A DNA stretch of 64,000 bases from NCBI GenBank assembly GCA_031213475.1, contig JARUPZ010000020.1, forward strand, positions 6,957,630 to 7,021,629, written 5' to 3'. The translations under genes were made by a program, and so were the position numbers. Each line of letters opens with the position of its first letter. The first letter of the stretch is position 1. This document shows, piece after piece, positions 10,201 to 20,985 of this stretch. This stretch comes from Nereocystis luetkeana (lineage: Eukaryota > Sar > Phaeophyceae > Laminariales > Laminariaceae). Under the pieces are notes generated by a model. It was given only the letters and a program-made list of their open reading frames with translations, was not told the origin of the DNA and made no database searches.

Positions 10201-13200
10201 TGTCGGAAGCCTTCCGGAACAACCTCCTGTGCAGCTCGTGGACACACAAACGCACACGAGCAGGCAAAAACCTGTGGCACTAGCTTGACCCGTGCGGGTA
10301 TACATTAAGCTCTGCGAAAGAAACCCTTGGAACTAAGTTTTCTCCATGCATGCTACCACAGGGGCCGCATCACATTTTTGCCTCATGAGGCAATAGTACT
10401 GACTGTTAATACACTCCTCAACTGAGGTTCTACCCGGTATATATACCATCTGTGTTGGCATAGTGCTTATCGCTAGCATCTACCAGGCCATGACATTTTT
10501 GTCAACGGGTCAAGACACACAATTTTTTATCAAGCGTCAGTCTTGGGTGAGGTATGGAGCCCTCCCCAAGTGAGGACACTCAGAAAATTTAGGTGCTGCC
10601 CCTACAAGGCAAGCACGTGTAGTTCGATGGCGAAAACGGCGCGCGTACACACACGCAGGTAGCAACCCCATCTCACCAAATCAAGCTTTACACCCTCCGG
10701 CGCGGCTGTGATGAGCTCGAGGTACCGTATCAGATCATTCTTGGATACCTGTCCGTCTCCGTCGATGTCAACAAGCGTGAACGCCACTGTGGAAGGGGGG
10801 GGGGGGGGGGAGCGACGAGGAGGCGGACACGGTGAAGATAAGGCCGGGTAGGCTTGAGGTGGCCACAAAGCTCGGCTGCAGCATTTGATGAGCGAATCAG
10901 TCGCGGTGTTGTCTACTGAGTTTCTGAGTGCTTCCATCAACTTCTAAGAAAGCAGTGGTCCGTCGATACCAACAAGCGTGAACGCCACTCTAGAAAACAG
11001 AACCGGGGAGGTGAAGAGGAAATTTGAGGCCGGGGGAGACTTGAGGTGGTCGCGAAGCTTGGCTACGGCTTAACCCTTTCAGAACTCCAGTCCCGTTTTG
11101 GGGACACACCAGTCAAATTCCAAGTAGTTTGTCCGAAATTGTCTCCAAAACGAGACTGCAGTCCTAAAAGGGTTAACCCCTGACCGTACGCATGAGCGTT
11201 GATTGATACCACCCACCCGAGTGTGACAGTAAACACACCCTTTCCCCGGCCACCCCCCGTACGCGCAAAACCAGACTTTCGACGCTCGACACTCACTTCG
11301 TAATTTCTGGTCCCTCTGAGCACCATGGTTGTTGAAGCTGTGGACGTGGAGAGGGGAGGAACGGACGCGCACGAGAATCCTTGGCGAATGCTAGACTTTT
11401 TTTAGAAACTAGTGGAGCGGTCGGGGGGGGGGCGGTGTACTCGATAGGAGAGATGCACTCGATCTCATGCGTGGCCGTTGCCGTATGGCCATATGGAGTG
11501 GGGGGGGGGGGGGGGGGGGAGAGGGACTTGGTATTCTTTGCGGGAGCGTCACAACTGGCGCGGGACGACAGACGCGTAGCGGACAGAGTAGAAGTGACGC
11601 TCCGCGCTTCCAAGTCAGGCAACAAGAGGTTGAGGGCTGATGTGATGAACTCTATTTGTCTCACGCACTAGTGAGGGGGGGAGACGGGGTGTAAAATATC
11701 ACGCGCGGAAGGACAAACGCCAGAGGTCGATCATATGCCGTGGTCATGATCAAAATTACGGGTAATTACGTCGCTGACATGCTGGCCGCGTGTTTTTCTC
11801 CACGGGGGGGGGTTGTTCTCTTGCGCTTCCCCACAGAGCAGTTTCCCAGTCGTTTCTTCTCTGCGGGCACGCAACGCAAACAAACAGCGTGTGATTAACC
11901 CTTCTTGATGGTCGCTCGTAAAGACGGCGGAGGCAAGCCACCAACAGCCATCAGGCCGGTAGGCTCCTGACCCGACAAGCACGAGCTACTGCCGTAGAAA
12001 CACAAAAAAAATATCAGGAAGATGTCTGCTCTGAGAGATCTATCTACGTAGATCATGGCATAGGAATCCATGATGACCCCCGTCCGAGAACAGAAGCGAC
12101 GAGCAACGCATCGACCTCGCTAAAAACGCTCGGGCTGATGGGACAGAGGCCACGGCATGTGTCCGAGCAGCGACAGAAAGAGATACACGTACGACACGCG
12201 CGCAACTTCAGAACGGGATACAGCAAAGAGAAGGTGCACCATATTTTTTTTGAGGCTCTTCGCTTTTGAGGAAGGAACTCTATGCCACCACTAAGTCACC
12301 CAAAAACCCTGATTTTTTTTCGATTGTTGAAAAAAGAAGAAGAAGAGGAGAGTGCAATGGTTGATGAACAATCCCATGGCCCACTGTGGGTTGAAAAAAA
12401 TACTAATAATATCGCAAAAAAAAAGGCCTTCGGACGATTTCGGGTCGAGGAACCCCCGTCATTTTCAGGAAATATTTTACAGCCAAAATGTTTATCCCCT
12501 GTCGCAGCACGCGTCAGGGGTGTACCCATTTTTAAGACCACTCGATCCAAGGCCCTGCCAGAGATAAGACCAGGGTATACCGGCTTGCCACGACATAATT
12601 TTGAAGAACCCCCCCCCCGTGGAATTTGGATGGGATACTTGTTTCTGTAGGAATAGATAAAATACCTTTCAGAAGTAAGGCCACGTTTTTTGGGCTCGTC
12701 ACGGGGTGGTCTTAACCCCTTTAGAACCGCAGTCCCGTTTTGGGGGACAAACTACTTGAAATTTGACTGGTTTGTCCCCAAAACGGGACTGCGGTTCTAA
12801 AAGGGGTTAACCTTTTCTGGTACTGCAGCCCCGTTTTGGGGGCAACGTGCGTAGAATTTGAGTGGGTTGTCCCCAAAACGGGACTGCACCGCCGCTTGTG
12901 CATGTGTTTTTGTACTTACGCCGTCCCTGTTGACCCGCTCTCAAGACTGCGCTCCCCTTCGTGGGGACACACTGCTTGGAATTAGAGTGAGATATGTGTT
13001 TGTGTACAGTGCGCTATATTGCTATAATACAACAGAGTGAAAGGGTTCACAGAGACGGGTGACAAAAGACCGCGAATGCCGATTGTGTAGGTCACACTAT
13101 ACCTCAACCAAATCTAAAGGAACGACGGGGTCGACCTTTTCGTGGGCGCGCCCCACTACGGCGAAGATGGCTCTGGCCAGCCCGCCAATCAGCGTCCGAC

Positions 13201-16200
13201 GCCGCAGCGGCCTATCTTGCCCCGCGGTATATATGCCTCAGACTATTCCCCGTCCAACTCACATGGACAGTATCTCCACGAACTCCTGCAGACGATTACG
13301 GAAGCGAGTTTGTATTTCAGCGAAAAAGGGCGAGACGGCAGGGGTTTGGACGTCCGAATCAGTGGGAAATGTCACATCGGCGACTAGAGGAATGGTGGGA
13401 GGTCGCACTTCCTGCTTGCCGTTGTTGTTGTGGTTGTTGTTTTTGTCGTTGCTGTTGTTGTTATTGTTTGTTGTTGTTATTGTTGTTGTTGATGCTGTGG
13501 CAACGCCATAGTTACTCGCCGAGACCTGGTGGGCTAGGTGGTGAGTAGGTTTGAAATCCCGACCCCGGATGGAGGTGACGCTCGTGTAATTTGAGCGCAA
13601 TACTGCTGTGTGATACCGTTGTCGTTGGCTATATACTGCTGTATATTACCGTTGTAACCATAATACCGTTACCATAGACTACTGCTGTGTGATACCGTAT
13701 GGAATCATTGCTACCAATATAATAGACTACTGCATGCTACCGTGAAGAGTCTTGTTACCGCTATCATAGATCATTGTATGTTCGCGTTGGAGTCATGTTA
13801 CCGTCGTCATAACTGTTTGCTACCGTTAGGGTCATGCTACCGTTAGAGTCTTGGTACCGTTGTCATATATGACAGTATGTTCCCGTTAGAGTCATGTTAC
13901 CACCGTCATAACTACTGTATGTTCCCGTTAGATTACCGTCAGGGTCATGTTACCGTCGTCATAAATACTGCATGTTACCGTTAGAAGGGGTGTCCACATT
14001 TATCTACGGTTCCAAACACGAAGACTCCGTCTTTTCGCAACCTTGAGTAGGCGTTTCGGTTGCGTAGAATAATCGCTCGTACAACAACCAACGAATGAAC
14101 CCGCTGTTGTGCCCCCCTTGAAACATGGGAGCCAAGCGGCCGTGCGCCACCCGCGTGCTTCGATCTTGTTAAACCGCCATGTAACGACGGAAACGCATGG
14201 CACACACAACAACAAACGAATCGAGCGCTTTGTAGAGTTTGTTCAGGCGACGGATACCCTACGACGAGGGTTGCAGTTACACAGCCATTTAGTGGGTAGG
14301 TGCAAGCGGCGGCACGTCCCCGTGAAAAATCGAATTGTTCCAATTGGCGTAAGGGTATCGCTATTCACGGTGCATGTTGATGCAACGCTACTCCGAGGGG
14401 TCTGGAGGAAGGTTTGTATCAACGAAGATCGAGGGATCAAGGCAGCACCATCCTCCTGCGCTCTACACGAGGGGGAAACACTCCTGGGTAACATTGGTGG
14501 GCTGCGTGAGGATGGCTTGGCATTAACCGGGAACAACACCGTGGTCCAGTGGCGTGCAACATGGTTGATCCGAGGTTAGCCCGCTTCTTTCGGGCGTGTG
14601 TATCATATGCCAAGTGGGTGTTGGCAACGGCCGGTGACGGTGCAACCACGGAATGTCTGGCAGGTAATCAAAGGGCCAGAGCTTGTCAATGAGGTTGCGC
14701 TGAGAGAACACTCAAAACATTTTGCCGCTCATCATGGTGGAGGGGGTTCTTTATTTTTATCAATGCTTGTCACCCTCTATGTATGCTTCCGGCGGCTGTA
14801 CGGGAGACAGCAAGATCTACACAAGAAGTCTGCTGAAGAGACTCCCTCGCACGCTAAGCTCCTCCCTCGTAGTTCACGTTTTTCACTCCATGAGGGGTTC
14901 TCACCCTCTGCATGCCGTATGCGCCTCTAATACCAGGATGGGAGACAGCAAGATTACCAAGAATGTTGTTTTATACTTTTCTGCGTCATAGTAAAAAAGC
15001 GCTTGCCTTGAACTCCAAGCTCTCCATTGAGTCGAATCCAAAGCACACCAGGAGGCGTTCCCTGAGAGGGTTATTGGCCACAGCTGCGACGGCGACGGGG
15101 GGACACGGAGAGAGTTTTAGTGGCGTGGGGAGGGGCACAATGGGGGCTGGGAGGGGGGGGGGGTACGCGATATCATGCATAGCCGTAGTCGTGTGACCAT
15201 AAGCCCCCGCATCCGTACAATGCCGAGGCGGAGCACGTCGGGTTTTCACCGACCAGAGGCAAGACACTGCCGGGGGGAATTTGGGGGCTTCAGGCGCTTT
15301 TCGTACAGCACCAGTTGTTTGCTCGCCAGTTCGTGACTGCCTCCTTGTCTAATAGGTGTGTGCCCTGGTCGATATAAAAAATCTCGAAACTCGACGTTTT
15401 CCGCACAGGGCGTGGGACTTTTCGCTTAATTATCGCGCGCGGCCGATACCGTGTGCTGTATTTGATAGCGTTTTCCCGGGAAAATGTGCGGAGGTTCATC
15501 CACTTTCTGTCTTTCGTGTACGACGGCTTACACTTTCAGACCAAAAAAATCGCGACACTTGCAGCATACGTTGGACCTGCAGGGCATTGCCGTAGATCTA
15601 TCTATTCGCGTTCTAGGACATTGTCGTGGGGAGCGGGGGGGGGGGGGCATGGTTGACGGCCTGCGCACTAGATCGAAAAACAGACTCGATGTTTTTTGCG
15701 CCGTTGCAAGACCAGAGCAGCAGGTAGCGCATCACAGTGTGCTGCCGTGCTATACCGTAAAGAAGAGCGTTGAGTTTGCACAGTGCGATCGTTTTTCAGC
15801 GGTCTTGATTGTTTTCTTCCTCGACGGTAAGGGTGCTAAGTTGGAAATCATACAGTATGTATTTTCGGAAGGCTCTCTCTAGCCTCATACAGTAGCATAT
15901 ATTTTCGGAAGTCTCTCTCCCGACGATGTAGTTCCAAAAACGCCTCCCTTGTTCGGTGTTGGAAACCTTCCCGCTCTGGTAAAATCGAGCGCTTAAGAAA
16001 CGATCGCACCCCTGCGCAAACTTAACCCCCCCCTCAGTGCAGTATATCAGGCCTAACCTTTTTGGGGGGCTTCCGAGGCAAGAAGTGACAACAAAAAATG
16101 ACGATACAGTAGACAACAGGGCTACCGTCTACATAGACAACAGGTCCTACTGCATAGTAGTAGGCCCCTATTGCGATGCGCAGTCTAGAGTGTCTATAGT

Positions 16201-19200
16201 GGCCTACCTGGTATCATTTTTTCCGTTCGACAGGCAAGCTCTGAACTCTCGCGTTCCGTGCAATTTTTTCGGGTGCCTGAGAGATTTCAGTGCTTTCTTA
16301 ACTTCTCTAGGGCCGTACTCCCGTTGTGGGGACAAGTTGCTTGGAATTAGAGTCGTCTTTGAGTACATGTGCAAGCCAGTTGTCGTGGTCACCATGGTGT
16401 CCCCGTTTCCCCTCTATTGTTGCGGTGGCGTGTTCCTCATGAAACACGCCGAGCAAATAATTTACATGACCACCCCTGCTCTCAGAGCTCTCTGGGAGTC
16501 AATAATGTGGAAATCATCAATATAAGACATCAACCTCTGTGAGTAACTGAACGCGCCTAACTCGACCTGCATCACAGTGGTCGCGGCGGCCCCATGCTGC
16601 CGCTTTGTTATCCGGTAACAAACCTATCGCTAGGCATGCTATCAAACACGGCATTGTCGGTAGGACACCGGTTCGAATCTCACTTCGACCGTTTATTTTA
16701 GAGAAGCGCTTGCGCGTGCTTCCGTAAAACATATCTCCCTGTTTCCCCAGGTATTGAGGCTAAAGCGGGTAGGCCAACGTACGGCCATACACGGCAACGG
16801 CGTCCCAAAAAATCTCGCCGTTCAGAGTCGGGGAGAGTGCCATAGGGATTACCCTGGGCTGGGTATAATCGATCGATCTTCAGCCCCTATACCTCAGTAG
16901 GTAACACCTTAACCCAGTACTAAACGGCTTTATTATTTCCCTTTTCGGAGTCCAAAAAGAGCCATACTATGAACATGACAACCACCAAACATGATGGACA
17001 GAACATCGGCGCCACTGCTTCGTTGGGGTGATGCCCGAAAACACATGGTGGTCCGAAGCAAAACGTAAGGAAGGAGTCGGCGTCTTCATGACACGGTGGG
17101 CGCAGCAGCATTGCCCTCTTCAAAAAACCGCTGCACGCTCACACTGCTCGTGGGCGGATGCTCTCATGGCTGACAACACGAAACACATCACTTTTATTTG
17201 GTCGCTGTCTCACGGTCCCAAATAAGGTCGGCAAATGGTACAAGCATTTTTCGATATACCGCACATATCGGATATGTTTTTCCCCCTCATCCCCTGGCGC
17301 CCCCCCCCTGCGTGTTTTTCATGCTGGCACTGAATGAAAGCTTCGATGCATCAAATATCGAAATCGCATTATCGCCTATTTTAAAATATATATATCGGTA
17401 TCGTAACGAAATCGATATTTGATACCTGATATCCGATATCCAACTCTATAGTAGTAGTCCCAAAACAAAGAGGGTTACACCGGTAACTCACATGGTATGG
17501 CCAGAAACTCCTCGCGGGTGATGCGGTTTGAGTCCCTTACTAGACCAAGGAAGTGTGACCGGGTGAGCCGTAGTTCCTTGGACGTGACTGCCGCGGGGCA
17601 TTGCAGGCGTTTGCGAAAGCACGGAAAGACGAGGCCTAGGGTCAAATTTCCAAAAACGAAAACAAAAATAATGCTCGCACAACCCCGAGGGAATGGTCGG
17701 GGGGGGGGCGCAGGTACTGAGCCGTCGTTCTGTAAGGTCACGGCCGTCCTCAACCGCCCAGCGGCAGTCGGGTTTACATTCCACTGGTTGTGAACTTTAG
17801 CTTTCCCGTCGGCGTGCTTCTGTGGGAGACCTCCGCCGCCCTGTTGCTTGTAAAATACTCCCGCTGGTGTTTTCCTCAAGGAAACCCCCGCTGGCGTACT
17901 TCTCCAGGAAACCCTTGTTGGTGTACTTCCCTGGGAGACCTTCGATGACCTACTTCTTGTACTCGTAAGACAACCCCGTTGGCGTTTTTCTCACGGGGAC
18001 CCTCGTTGGCGTACTTCTCCAGGAAACCCCGGTAGGCCGACTTATTCTAAGTGAACCCTTCCACCTTTCTGTGGGTATACCGTACAGAGGTAAAAAGCGT
18101 TGAGTCCGCGCAGGGTTAAGTGCGGTTGCTTTTCAGCGCTGGTTTTTTTCTCTTGACAACGGACTGTACAGGGTGCTAAAAAAGTCGAAGATAATATTTT
18201 CGGAAGGCTTTCTCTAGACCAGACCTTTCCGAAAACGCCTCACTTGGTCGGTGTAGGAAACCTTCCCCTTCTGGAAGAATCGATCGCTGAAAAACGATCG
18301 TAGCCAGCCCTGGGCGAACTCAATGGCCCTTTACGGCAGGTCAACAACCGTTCAATTGAGCAGCTTCCGATCAAAAACACCCCTAGCCCCAAACGAGGCA
18401 CTACCACAGAGCTTTGCGACATGAGTGTCATCACCATGATCGAAGGCAACAATAATTCCTGAGAGCACTGCAAGCGCCCGCGGAATTCTCCACTCAGCCG
18501 TAGCCACCAGCGGCCCATAGACACACAGATGACGCGGTGGCGGCTGGATATCTTTCTGTTCGTGGACGGTCGAGGGACACTGAGAATGGCCGAAGCAAAC
18601 GCGCTACGTTTCTAACTTTCAACCTGTTCCTTGGGCCGAGACAGGGGTGTCACGGCGTCGCGCACGGTAAATTTAGGCATGATGGGCGCAATTTTGTTGT
18701 AGTACCCGCACCCACCGTCAACAGACAAAACGTTTGTGGGATGTCTGCCTTCTCATTCGTTTGTCGGGTGGGAGGAGGATTCCCGACGTCTCGCTTTCCC
18801 AACAGAGACGAGCACACGCACGACAACTACGACCCCCACATAATACAGGTCGCGTAAAAACTTGGTTGCTTTTTATCGCGGACTAAAGCTTCAGCATAGA
18901 GCTTACCACATATTCGAGATTTGGTCTGATTGGCTCCGCGCCAGGGTTAGGGTTGCTCTGATTGGCTGAGGGTTGGAGTTAGTTTCGTTCGTCTGGCGCA
19001 CGGTGTGTGTCAGCCCTTCTCCCGAGTAAAGTGGTAAGCTCCCCTCTAAAGCTCCGCAGGCCGACACGAAATGCGGCAACCCGAGACGTTCTAAAAAGCT
19101 GGTGGTGCTATATACAACGGGAGCTCCAAAACTCACAGCCAGTGATCATGTGCAGCTCCTCGAGCATCTCAACGTTGAGGTCGGACTCCGGATCGCGCGA

Positions 19201-19359
19201 CCCGAAGATCATCGTCCTCAGCGTGCCGAGGAAGCCGCCTGCATCGCCACTCTTGCGGCGGCCTTTGGCTCCGCCCTCGGTGTCCGATTCTTTGCCGTCT
19301 GACACCTCCGTGCCCCATTTCGTCGTCGATTTCCTGCGGCCGCCGTCCGCACTGCACAT
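7193..19359 (-). CDS. Calcineurin B / CHP-like EF-hand protein, multi-exon
   Basis: I assembled this gene from minus-strand exons at 19359-19137, 17587-17492, 15083-15007, 13285-13263, 11337-11297, 10786-10677 and 7695-7615, plus a weak last exon at 7294-7193. Every junction keeps phase, and the first seven total 651 bp (217 codons). Introns are GT-AG except the third, which has a GC donor (AAG|gcaagc). The protein starts MCSADGG, directly after an in-frame TGA. It then has a Ser/Lys-rich N-terminus and EMLEELHMITGF (the EELEEI..ETGF pre-EF helix of CHP/calcineurin B). EF1 ends ITREEFLAIP, EF2 is VANNPLRERLLVCFGFDSM followed by LEFKEFVEILS, EF3 is AFTLVDIDGDGQVSKNDLIR, and EF4 is degenerate (VIEEGVSTPGSKSLSLADY). 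Only EF3 has a canonical Ca-binding loop (D-D-D spacing, Asp at position 12), which is closer to CHP/CIB proteins than to calcineurin B. There is no N-terminal Gly for myristoylation. The family normally acts as a Ca-responsive subunit or adaptor. The C-terminus is uncertain. Confidence 0.85.
7736..7830 (-). mobile_element. Second LINE 3' end with poly(C) tail, 5'-truncated
   Basis: On the minus strand it reads GTGCTCCGTCTCGAAAGGGA, then GGTCAATGGTCAAATGAC, then CAATGAGTACG, then 27 C (plus-strand G at 7736-7762). This matches the last 70 bases of the LINE at 4870-4964, including the stop and the GTACG-Cn end. It lies in an intron of the EF-hand gene. Confidence 0.8.
8320..8576 (+). repeat. 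Minisatellite, 16-bp unit
   Basis: About 16 tandem copies of a 16-bp unit (ACCACCCCTATAAGGC with point variants) lie in an intron of the EF-hand gene. Single units also occur near 9080 and 10590, in the form GGTGCTGCCCCTACAAGGC. Confidence 0.9.
9149..9318 (+). repeat. GAT/GAC-type microsatellite
   Basis: This is an imperfect trinucleotide run (GAT with GAC, GAA and GAG variants). It creates spurious Met/Asp or Ile/Val-rich frames on both strands. Confidence 0.9.
9818..10073. mobile_element. MITE M3 copy, diverged
   Basis: The tips TACCGTATCA and TGATATACGGTA enclose the conserved GAGAGCGATGCGTCTATGGC and GGGTTGGGGAGACTCGTGTC blocks. Confidence 0.65.
10957..11070 (-). pseudogene. Partial duplicate of the EF3 exon start
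   Basis: This stretch repeats 10757-10880 with divergence. On the minus strand it reads TGGCGTTCACGCTTGTTGG, matching the first bases of the EF3 exon. The acceptor has changed (tctagag instead of ccacag) and the donor half is missing. It is a dead exon copy inside the intron just upstream of the real exon. Confidence 0.65.
11071..11176. mobile_element. MITE M2 copy
   Basis: Inverted arms TTAACCCTTTCAGAACTCCA and GTCCTAAAAGGGTTAA, each continuing into CGTTTTGGGGACA, flank a short centre. Confidence 0.8.
11397..11520 (+). repeat. Repeat P copy with G tracts
   Basis: GATCTCATGCGTGGCCGTTG matches the P core. It is bordered by G runs, including about 20 G at 11500-11519. Confidence 0.5.
12350..12495 (+). 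repeat. Repeat D copy
   Basis: The blocks TTGATGAACAATCCCATG and CCCCGTCATTTTCAGGAAAT match 23719-24240 and, inverted, 35690-35835. Confidence 0.55.
12713..13050. mobile_element. MITE M2, two or three copies in tandem
   Basis: One complete M2 occupies 12713-12810. A second (CCCCGTTTTGGGGGCAACGT ... CCCCAAAACGGGACTGCA) follows at 12808-12890. A worn third (CTCAAGACTGCGCTCC ... AACAGAGTGAAAGGGTT) runs to about 13050. Confidence 0.7.
13425..13500 (+). repeat. TTG/TTA microsatellite
   Basis: This is a run of TTG triplets with variants. It codes a spurious Asn-rich stretch on the minus strand next to the EF-hand microexon. Confidence 0.85.
13606..13990 (+). repeat. Degenerate minisatellite, about 40-bp unit
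   Basis: The words GTTACCGTCGTCATA, ACTACTGTATGTTCCCGTTAG and GAGTCATG recur about nine times in order. It is intronic. Confidence 0.75.
14109..14579 (+). other. Unrecognised 156-codon open frame
   Basis: The frame lies antisense inside the third intron of the EF-hand gene. I recognise no domain. It has no low-complexity bias, so a retroelement scrap is possible, but chance is also possible. Confidence 0.15.
15142..15285 (-). repeat. Repeat P copy
   Basis: The plus strand starts with G11 and then TACGCGATATCATGCATAGC, ACCATAAGCCCCCGCATCCG and GCGGAGCACGTCGGGTTTTC. It is the inverse of the copy at 5238-5400, so on the minus strand it ends in a C tail. Confidence 0.6.
15770..16025. mobile_element. 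MITE M4 copy
   Basis: The left arm GAGTTTGCACAGTGCGATCG is inverted at the right end as CGATCGCACCCCTGCGCAAA. The interior has two ATTTTCGGAAG blocks. The same element recurs at 18090-18330. Confidence 0.7.
16305..16348. mobile_element. MITE M2 fragment
   Basis: Only one arm is visible (CTAGGGCCGTACTCCCGTTG, GGGACAAGTTGCTTGGAATT). Confidence 0.5.
16365..16917 (+). repeat. Dispersed repeat R, longest copy
   Basis: This copy joins the left part (seen at 950-1344 and 1-232) to the right part (seen at 2830-3404), showing they belong to one element of about 550 bp. A B-box-like GGTTCGAATCTC lies at 16671. No protein is coded. Confidence 0.65.
17805..18050 (+). repeat. Minisatellite, about 30-36-bp unit
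   Basis: Repeated blocks GCTGGCGTACTTCTCCAGG and GGAAACCC (with variants) occur six to seven times. The array lies just upstream of the second EF-hand exon. Confidence 0.7.
18090..18330. mobile_element. MITE M4 copy
   Basis: The left arm (GTTGAGTCCGCGCAGGG, GCGGTTGCTTTTCAGCG) is mirrored at the right (CGCTGAAAAACGATCG, CCCTGGGCGAACTCAA). Confidence 0.7.
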
Positions 19360-19390
19360 TCAATGCCATCGGAGGAGCCCTCATGCATAT

Positions 19391-19421
<31 letters not shown>
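19391..19421 (+). repeat. TAG microsatellite
   Basis: About ten AGT/TAG triplets lie just upstream of the EF-hand start codon (minus strand). Confidence 0.9.
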
Positions 19422-19422
<1 letters not shown>

Positions 19423-19564
19423 TTCTGACTCACATACTCTTCGGTGGGAGCTAGTAATCGTTTCGGCGTTGTATTACACCCCTGTTAGCCCTCTCGTGGC
19501 CTCTGGAGGTGGGGAAATTGACGGTGAAAAAAGACGATCACAGCTAGCTGCGATCACTGCTTGA

Positions 19565-19915
19565 TTGGGGGATGATATTCTACGACATGGTGTCCGAGTT
19601 ACAATGGTCGATGCAAGGAGTCGTACGGCACGGGCGCGGATTGATCTTACCAGTGGCGCTGACGCTGCTCGTAGGTTGTTGACAACACGTGGTCGCTGTA
19701 TATCTCGCAGTCCCGGAGGGGTTGATGAGTACCTGGTATCTGGTAGCTTTTCTGAAATGTGTCAAACAGGGAGCCGGGTTGTTTGCAGGCATGTGTGTCA
19801 TCTGCCACTACGTATACAGATTATAGGCCCACAAACACGAACTAGCTTGAAACGTGAGGACGTAAGGCTCACCGTTTGGGGGATGCTAAGTACAACCGTA
19901 AGAAAATTGGATTAA
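19565..19915 (+). other. Unrecognised 116-codon open frame, divergent to the EF-hand gene
   Basis: The composition is not low-complexity, but I see no domain. The first ATG is at 19604. The frame contains a TACCTGGTA word (19730-19738), which argues against conserved coding. Confidence 0.15.
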
Positions 19916-20392
19916 GAAATCATCATGCATGCTCAGAGGCGAGCGCTGCACTAATTCCTTTACAAACGCTCATATGCCCAGCGTTGTCGAAGAATTGGAT
20001 GGTGTCACGATAAGGTTTTAAATCTACTTGCCTCAGGTTAGCAGGCGTTTCTGGTTGGCACCCATACTGTATACAGGTGTATTGGGTGATTCTATCCCAT
20101 AATAGCTCCTATCGGGGAAACGATCGCCGATAAGATAGGAGTTAAGGAGAGGAGAATACCGTACGTAGGAGCATACCAGGTACTACCAGGTAGGCATTGG
20201 GTACGAGCGGATGCAAGTCTCTAGCTTCCACGGCCCCATAAAACAAAAGCAAAACCCCTTCTTTGGCTGACCGATTCGACCGACCGAGGTCGGCCAATCG
20301 GGATGATCCGCCGCCACACACGTTGACCGTAAACATTGTTGACACAAGAAATCTGCTGCCGGAATTCCTACTATAGCGGCAGCCGCCACCGT
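19916..20392. other. No gene recognised
   Basis: Intergenic sequence with two TACCAGGTA words (20174 and 20184). Confidence 0.4.
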
Positions 20393-20645
20393 ATAGTACC
20401 ATCACACAGGTGACAAGATAGCACCCCCCCTCGAATGAGTTTCGAACCTGGTTTTCTCGACAACGGGCAGAGTGTAAGCTTAATGCCGAGCGATGCGTCT
20501 ATGAAAATATCTCGACGAGATCTTTTCACGGCCGTCATTTCCGTTGTGTGTACCACCCTTAAGGCATGTTTCGGAGGAAATCGGTTCCGAAATTCTCCTC
20601 CGGGGTGTGTGTTATGTTAGTTATCTCGCGCGTTTCTACGGTACG
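20393..20645. mobile_element. MITE M3 copy
   Basis: The internal blocks CCGAGCGATGCGTCTATGAA and TTTCGGAGGAAATCGGTTCC are conserved. The ends are worn (TACCATCACACAGGTGAC and GCGTTTCTACGGTA). Confidence 0.65.
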
Positions 20646-20954
20646 CTGTGTATGCTACCTGGTATGATATTATATAGTTGGGGTGGGGGAAGCGCCAAGG
20701 GGTACGAGTAAGTAAGGACGCATCTTTTTTGCGTTGTGGACGTTGCAGGAAAACGCGAACGGCAAGGTGTTACCGCAGTATTAATAGTAGATAGTGTCGA
20801 ACCCTTTTTAACGCTGCAAACATCATTCCACACTATTTCCAAGTAGTTTTCCCCCCCCAAATAACGTGGGCGCTGTTCCAATGGGGATCCTATATCGTAC
20901 GTAACCTTAAATGGTACACAAAACTCGGAATTATATTGTCGTCGCTCTTTCTGA

Positions 20955-20985
20955 TAATAATAATAATAATAATAACAATAATAAA
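20955..20985 (+). repeat. TAA microsatellite
   Basis: A run of AAT/TAA triplets. Confidence 0.85.

Noticed and set aside
13259..13600. 113-codon minus-strand frame with Asn run as an exon
   Set aside because: Most of it is microsatellite. Only the last 23 bp (13285-13263) fit the EF-hand gene in phase.
14109..14579. 156-codon plus-strand frame as a nested gene
   Set aside because: No domain, no splice or promoter context. Kept only as an unrecognised frame.
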